Positions 14,991-15,481 of a stretch of 15,481 bases of DNA are shown piece after piece (position 1 is the first letter of the stretch; every line of letters starts with the position of its first letter). Under the pieces are notes generated by a model, which saw only the letters and a program-made list of their open reading frames with translations, was not told the DNA's origin and made no database searches. This DNA is from Woeseia sp. (GTDB lineage: Bacteria > Pseudomonadota > Gammaproteobacteria > Steroidobacterales > Woeseiaceae): NCBI GenBank assembly GCA_003229095.1, contig QIHS01000443.1, forward strand, positions 1 through 15,481. Reading direction: 5' to 3'. Made by a program: the position numbers and the translations under genes.

Positions 14991-15481
14991 ATGCACGACA
15001 CAAGACCCATACGCGAGTTGATTGCCTGCCAGAAACCTGGCTGGTCGCTTGAGCAACGTTTTTACACCGACCCCGAGATTTACCAGCTCGAACTCGACCA
15101 GATCGTCATGCGCAACTGGGTGTTTGCAGGTCACCAGTCACAACTGGAAAATACAGGCGATTTTATGGTGTTTAAGCTGGCCAACGAGTCAGCAATCATC
15201 GTTCGCAGGCAGGACGGCAACATCAAGGCCTTTGCCAATGTATGTCGTCACAGGGGGTCGCTGGTTTGCCTGGAGAGCACTGGAAACACGCGCCGATTTG
15301 AGTGCCCTTATCACGCATGGGTCTACGATACAGACGGTAAGCTGGTCGGCGCACGCGACATGCCGGCAGATTTCAGGAAAGAAGATCACGGTTTGCATAG
15401 CGTTTCGCTGGAGGTTGTAAACGGCCTGATTTTCGTCTGTTTTTGCGATGATCCGCCGTCGCTGGAACATGCTAAAAGAGA
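14991..15481 (+). CDS. Rieske-type ring-hydroxylating oxygenase alpha subunit, 3' truncated by the window
   Basis: These enzymes oxidise aromatic rings, quaternary amines or other small substrates using a Rieske [2Fe-2S] cluster and a mononuclear iron. The window contains the first 163 codons, open to its end. The Rieske cluster ligands are both present: Cys85-x-His87 in VCRHRGS, and Cys105-x2-His108 in CPYHAW. The N-terminal QRFYTDPEIYQLELDQI and NWVFAGHQSQL are typical of alpha subunits. The mononuclear iron-binding domain and the active-site residues lie beyond 15481, so the substrate class cannot be called. It is divergent from the S9 peptidase gene; 55 bases separate the two starts. Confidence 0.93.
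   Translation, partial: MHDTRPIRELIACQKPGWSLEQRFYTDPEIYQLELDQIVMRNWVFAGHQSQLENTGDFMVFKLANESAIIVRRQDGNIKAFANVCRHRGSLVCLESTGNTRRFECPYHAWVYDTDGKLVGARDMPADFRKEDHGLHSVSLEVVNGLIFVCFCDDPPSLEHAKR

Noticed and set aside
9748..15000. Lasso-peptide or other RiPP cluster
   Set aside because: A receptor next to an S9-family peptidase suggested it, but no precursor peptide, no macrolactam synthetase and no leader peptidase were found.

Overview
The window looks like chromosomal DNA of a Gram-negative bacterium, most likely a free-living (possibly marine) gammaproteobacterium. The evidence is a TonB-dependent outer-membrane receptor, several lipoprotein signal peptides, an ECF sigma factor, a periplasmic S9 peptidase and a tetratricopeptide-repeat (TPR) sulfotransferase. 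The taxonomic placement is inferred from protein style only. No rRNA, tRNA or CRISPR array was seen.

Left part (1-2650, + strand): a lipoprotein serine hydrolase of the class C beta-lactamase / penicillin-binding-protein fold with TPRs fused at its C-terminus. It is followed by a relic of an IS5-family transposase start, which runs straight into a sulfite-exporter-like (TauE/SafE) gene that has lost its first ~45 codons. This looks like an IS-mediated deletion scar.

Middle part (2660-7128, - strand): a tight five-gene operon. In order of transcription it encodes an ECF sigma factor, a single-pass membrane protein ending in one dockerin-type calcium loop, a small secreted protein that resembles a cohesin domain, a 747-residue VIT + von Willebrand A lipoprotein, and an unrecognised lipoprotein. 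Two junctions overlap by 4 bases, and the last two genes are joined by a Shine-Dalgarno sequence that overlaps the stop codon. Together they suggest a sigma-controlled envelope-associated assembly built on a cohesin-dockerin-like contact and a MIDAS adhesion domain. This is the best candidate for an undescribed system here.

Right part (7129-15481): a TonB-dependent receptor broken by one frameshift, a cytoplasmic-looking beta-propeller-like protein, a convergent operon of an S9 prolyl-oligopeptidase-family peptidase and a TPR-sulfotransferase, and the start of a divergently transcribed Rieske ring-hydroxylating oxygenase that runs off the window. The receptor, peptidase, sulfotransferase and oxygenase could serve uptake and processing of a peptide, sulfated or aromatic compound, but that link is inferred from neighbourhood only.
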